A stretch of 64,000 nt of DNA from Actinoplanes ianthinogenes (GTDB lineage: Bacteria > Actinomycetota > Actinomycetes > Mycobacteriales > Micromonosporaceae): contig NZ_AP023356.1 of assembly GCF_018324205.1 (NCBI RefSeq), forward strand, positions 4,109,501 to 4,173,500, written 5' to 3'. Position 1 is the first letter of the stretch, and every line of letters starts with the position of its first letter. The position numbers were made by a program, and so were the translations under genes. Below the pieces are notes generated by a model. The model was not told the DNA's origin. It was given only the letters and a program-made list of their open reading frames with translations, and searched no databases. Below are positions 61,260 to 64,000 of the stretch, one piece after another.

Positions 61260-62321
61260 TTACAGCGCGCAGTTGATCAGCACGGGCTCGGGGTGCAGCT
61301 CGACACCGAACCGGTCCCGCACCCCGTCCCGGATGGTCCGGGCCAGCTCCAGCAGCGCGGCCGTGGTCCCGGTCCCCCGGTTGGTCAGCGCCAGCGTGTG
61401 CTTGCCGGAGATGGCGACGCCGGCACCGGCGAAGCCTTTCGGGAAGCCGGCGTGCTCGATCAGCCAGGCCGCCGGGATCTTCACCGTCCCGTCCGCGCCC
61501 GGCCAGTGCGGCAGCTCGCCGCGGGCCGCGGTCAGCTCCGCGAAGAAGGCGGCCGAGACCACCGGGTTGGTGAAGAACGAGCCGACCGACCAGGTGTCCC
61601 GGTCCTCCGGGTCGAGCACCATGCCCTTGCCCGCGCGCAGTTTGAGCACGGTCTCCCGGGCCAGCTCGAGCGGCACCCGGTCGCCGGCCTCGACGCCCAG
61701 CTGGCGGGCCAGCTCGGCGTACCGGATCGGGCTGGACAGGTCCTCCCGGGTCAGCCGGAAGTCCACGGCGGTGACCAGGTAGCGGTCGTTGTGCTTGAAC
61801 ACGCTGGAGCGATAGCCGAAACGGCACTCGGCCGGGGTCATCTCCCGCTGGACGTCGTCGATCCGGTCGTACGCGTGCACCGCGGCGATGGTGTGCGCCA
61901 CCTCCTGGCCGTAAGCGCCCACGTTCTGGATCGGGGTGGAACCGGCCGCGCCCGGGATGCCGGACAGGCACTCGACGCCGGACCAGCCGCGCGTCACCGC
62001 GTACGCGACAAAGGTGTCCCAGGGCTCGCCGGAGGCGACCCGGACCACCACCTCGCCGGCGCTCTCCGCGATCACCTCGACCCCGCGGTTGCGCAGCACC
62101 AGCACCTCGCCGGCGAAGCCGGCGTCACCGATGACCACGTTGCTGCCGCCGGCCAGGACCAGCAGCGGCCGTCCCCCGGCGGTGGCACGCCGCACCGCGG
62201 CGATCGCCTCGCCGGTGTCGACAGCGGTGGTCACCGTGCCGGCCGGCCCGCCGAGGCGTAGCGTCGTGTACGCCGCCAGCATTCGGTCCGCAGTCGGGGA
62301 TGTGTCAGTCACGACGTTCAC
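61260..62321 (-). CDS. murB: UDP-N-acetylenolpyruvoylglucosamine reductase
   Basis: 353 residues. Uses FAD and NADPH to reduce UDP-GlcNAc-enolpyruvate to UDP-MurNAc. FAD-binding motifs LVLAGGSNVVIGDAGF and SGIPGAAGSTPIQNVGAYGQEV, FGYRSSVFK, the catalytic Ser in SVGSFFTNP and a final Glu in ELHPEPVLIN. GTG at 62321 is used; GTG at 62312 is equally likely. In other actinobacteria murB adjoins the mshA block, which here is 48 kb away. Confidence 0.96.
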   Translation of the reverse strand: MNVVTDTSPTADRMLAAYTTLRLGGPAGTVTTAVDTGEAIAAVRRATAGGRPLLVLAGGSNVVIGDAGFAGEVLVLRNRGVEVIAESAGEVVVRVASGEPWDTFVAYAVTRGWSGVECLSGIPGAAGSTPIQNVGAYGQEVAHTIAAVHAYDRIDDVQREMTPAECRFGYRSSVFKHNDRYLVTAVDFRLTREDLSSPIRYAELARQLGVEAGDRVPLELARETVLKLRAGKGMVLDPEDRDTWSVGSFFTNPVVSAAFFAELTAARGELPHWPGADGTVKIPAAWLIEHAGFPKGFAGAGVAISGKHTLALTNRGTGTTAALLELARTIRDGVRDRFGVELHPEPVLINCAL

Positions 62322-62380
62322 CCTAAGCTCACAGGGCAGAGTGATTCACCGGCGGTCCGGCCGAGCGGGAGACGACTGCG

Positions 62381-63142
62381 ATGAACAGGTTGCACGCGAC
62401 GAAGGACTTCTGGCTGGCGGCGCTGCGTGCCGACGGCCCGGCCCTGTGGGATGCCGTCGCCGAGACCGGCCCCGGTGTTCCGGTGCCCGCCATCCCGGAC
62501 TGGACCACCGCCGACCTGGCCCACCACGTCACCGGCACGCTGCGCTGGGTGCGCGCCACGGTCACCCGCGGGGTGACCGCCTTCCCCGACGTGGCGCCCG
62601 GCGGCGACCCGCCGCCGGACTGGGACGAGGCGCTCGACCAGTTGCGCCGGGAGCTGACCGGCACGATCGAGACGCTGGAGGCGCTCGATCCGGACTTCCC
62701 GGCGTGGAACTGGGCGCCGCAGCCGAAACGGGCCGTGTTCTGGGACCGGCGGATCGCGCACGAGATCTCGGTGCACCGCTGGGACGCCGAGGCCGCGGCC
62801 GGCCGGCCCACCCCGATCGAGACCAAGCTCGCCACCGACGGGGTGGCCGAGATCCTGGACACCTGGCTCCCGGCCGGCAAGCGGCAGGGGCCGACCGACC
62901 TGCACGGCGTGGTGCACCTGGTCGGGACGGACGCCGAGACCGAGTGGTTCGTCCGGCTGCGCGGCGCCGGGATCGCGCTGCTGGACACCGGCACGATCCT
63001 GGACACCGACGATCACCACGCCCGGGCGAAAGCCACCGGCACCGCCAGCGACCTGCAACTTGCCCTGATGGGCCGGAAACGTGCCGATCAATTGGCGATC
63101 AGCGGCGATCCGCGCCTCGTCCAAGCCCTGCGAACCGGTTGA
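62381..63142 (+). CDS. Maleylpyruvate isomerase-family, mycothiol-dependent protein
   Basis: 253 residues of the DinB-like TIGR03083 group. The N-terminal four-helix bundle has the metal His residues in ADLAHHVTGTLRWV and in RRIAHEISVHRWDAE, the latter with the usual HExxxHR-like spacing; the C-terminal part (about 165-253) is the MDMPI-C-like domain. Such enzymes use mycothiol, made from the mshA product in this window, as thiol cofactor. Substrate unknown. It diverges from murB. Confidence 0.82.
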   Translation: MNRLHATKDFWLAALRADGPALWDAVAETGPGVPVPAIPDWTTADLAHHVTGTLRWVRATVTRGVTAFPDVAPGGDPPPDWDEALDQLRRELTGTIETLEALDPDFPAWNWAPQPKRAVFWDRRIAHEISVHRWDAEAAAGRPTPIETKLATDGVAEILDTWLPAGKRQGPTDLHGVVHLVGTDAETEWFVRLRGAGIALLDTGTILDTDDHHARAKATGTASDLQLALMGRKRADQLAISGDPRLVQALRTG

Positions 63143-63196
63143 CGGTCTGAGCAGCGACCCCGTGGCACCGGTTCCTACCCCTATGATGAACCGGTT
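63132..63196. promoter_or_regulatory. Three ACCGGTT copies upstream of the glucosidase
   Basis: GAACCGGTT at 63132-63140, CACCGGTTC at 63166-63174 and GAACCGGTT at 63188-63196. The second and third form an inverted repeat about 13 bases apart just before the predicted promoter. Likely operator for a sugar-responsive (LacI-type) repressor; inference. Confidence 0.5.
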
Positions 63197-63239
63197 AAGT
63201 TAGCGGATCGATCATAGGTATCAAGGAAGCGGTGAAGAC

Positions 63240-64000
63240 ATGACGGCAACCGTCACGTCCACGTCGGCACAGCCGGCGCGTGCGGGGATCACCTTCCCCG
63301 ACGGCTTCGTCTGGGGCGCGGCCACGGCCTCGTACCAGATCGAGGGTGCGGCGCGGGAGGACGGTCGCGGCCCGTCCATCTGGGACACCTTCAGCCGTAC
63401 GCCAGGAAAGGTGTACGCCGGCCACACCGGCGACGTCGCCTGCGACCACTACCACCGGTACGTCGACGACGTGGCCCTGATGGCCGACCTCGGCCTGGCG
63501 TCGTACCGATTCTCGGTCGCCTGGCCGCGCGTCCGCCCGGACGGCACCGGCCCGGTCAACCTCAAGGGCCTCGACTTCTACGACCGGCTGACCGACGAAC
63601 TGCTCGGCAAGGGCATCGACCCGGTCGTCACGCTGTACCACTGGGACCTTCCACAGACGCTGGAGGACCGCGGCGGCTGGGCCAACCGGGAGACCGCCGA
63701 GGCGTTCGGCGAGTACGCCGAGATCGTCTACCGCAAGCTCGGCGACCGGGTGGGCACCTGGACCACGCTGAACGAGCCCTGGTGCTCGGCGTACCTCGGT
63801 TACGGCTCCGGCATCCACGCCCCCGGCGTGCAGGACCCAGCCAAGGCGCTGGCCGCCGTGCACCACCTGAACCTCGGCCACGGCCTGGCGGCGCAGGCGC
63901 TGCGGGCGGCCGGCGCGCAGCGGGTCAGCATCACGCTGAACCCGTGCGAGGTCTACCCGGTGGACCCGGAGAACCCGGCCGACCGGGACGCGGCGCGCCT
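63240..64000 (+). CDS. Beta-glucosidase, GH1 family (5' part; runs off the window)
   Basis: About 253 residues visible. [63 protein letters not shown] and [13 protein letters not shown] are GH1 landmarks; TLNEPW near residue 175 has the acid/base Glu. The nucleophile Glu (ENG) lies beyond the edge. No signal peptide, so it acts in the cytoplasm on imported beta-glucosides. AAGGA lies about 13 bases before the ATG at 63240. Preceded by a palindromic operator-like set. Confidence 0.93.
   Translation, partial: MTATVTSTSAQPARAGITFPDGFVWGAATASYQIEGAAREDGRGPSIWDTFSRTPGKVYAGHTGDVACDHYHRYVDDVALMADLGLASYRFSVAWPRVRPDGTGPVNLKGLDFYDRLTDELLGKGIDPVVTLYHWDLPQTLEDRGGWANRETAEAFGEYAEIVYRKLGDRVGTWTTLNEPWCSAYLGYGSGIHAPGVQDPAKALAAVHHLNLGHGLAAQALRAAGAQRVSITLNPCEVYPVDPENPADRDAAR

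Overview
The window comes from a high-GC actinobacterium, most likely Actinoplanes or a close motile relative in the Micromonosporaceae. It carries mshA (mycothiol synthesis), a SenX3/RegX3-type phosphate system beside phoU, many GTG/TTG starts, and a complete-looking polar-type flagellar and chemotaxis locus with csrA-fliW. That combination fits an organism with zoospores. The genus is inferred from gene content and promoter style, not from a search.

Left block (about 0-15 kb). This is actinobacterial housekeeping: an excisionase-type HTH protein, proline dehydrogenase, a CGNR zinc-finger protein, a TIM-barrel sugar isomerase-like protein, a Cys-rich conserved protein, regX3-senX3, phoU, gpmA, two tandem MFS paralogues, a YbjN protein with mshA, a short-chain dehydrogenase and a methyltransferase-like protein. 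The order recalls the M. tuberculosis Rv0482-Rv0500A neighbourhood. The next member, murB, reappears only at 61.3 kb, so the motility locus (with a few extra genes from about 14.7 kb) interrupts an old conserved neighbourhood.

Transition (15-20 kb). Here are a secreted subtilisin-like protease, a small zinc-ribbon protein with a FliA-like promoter, a membrane PAS histidine kinase, an SRPBCC protein and a PHP-like protein whose leader hairpin hides its ribosome binding site.

Motility block (20.4-60.2 kb). The minus-strand unit flgN-flgK-flgL-fliW-csrA diverges from fliC-fliD-fliS-fliT-like. Then comes flgB-flgC-fliE-fliF-fliG-fliH-fliI, a 63-bp repeat array, and fliJ, a NlpC/P60-transglycosylase fusion and fliK, all on plus. 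Convergent to these on minus are cheA-cheW-unknown-cheB-cheR-cheY-cheX-cheY-cheX-like; flgD-flgE; flbD-motA-motB-fliL; and fliM-fliN-fliO-fliP-fliR-flhB-flhA-flhF-like-small membrane protein. An OmpR-type regulator sits just upstream of cheA. Most units start with the same two-part promoter, CTCAG or CTAAG, 15-16 bases, then GCCGA, as expected for a FliA/WhiG-family sigma factor; the sigma gene itself is not here. fliQ, flgF, flgG, flhG, flgM and chemoreceptors are also missing from the window. Strong hairpins separate the units.

Right edge (60.6-64 kb). A secreted CAP-domain protein, murB, a mycothiol-dependent isomerase-family protein and the 5' part of a GH1 beta-glucosidase.

Main points for follow-up: two dispersed arrays of one 63-bp repeat family; a CheA with GspE-N/MshEN-like repeats where P2 normally sits; an FlhF-like protein without a P-loop; a FliM without the CheY-binding N-terminus and with a probably leaderless mRNA; no fliQ at its usual site; and a dual peptidoglycan hydrolase in the place of FlgJ.
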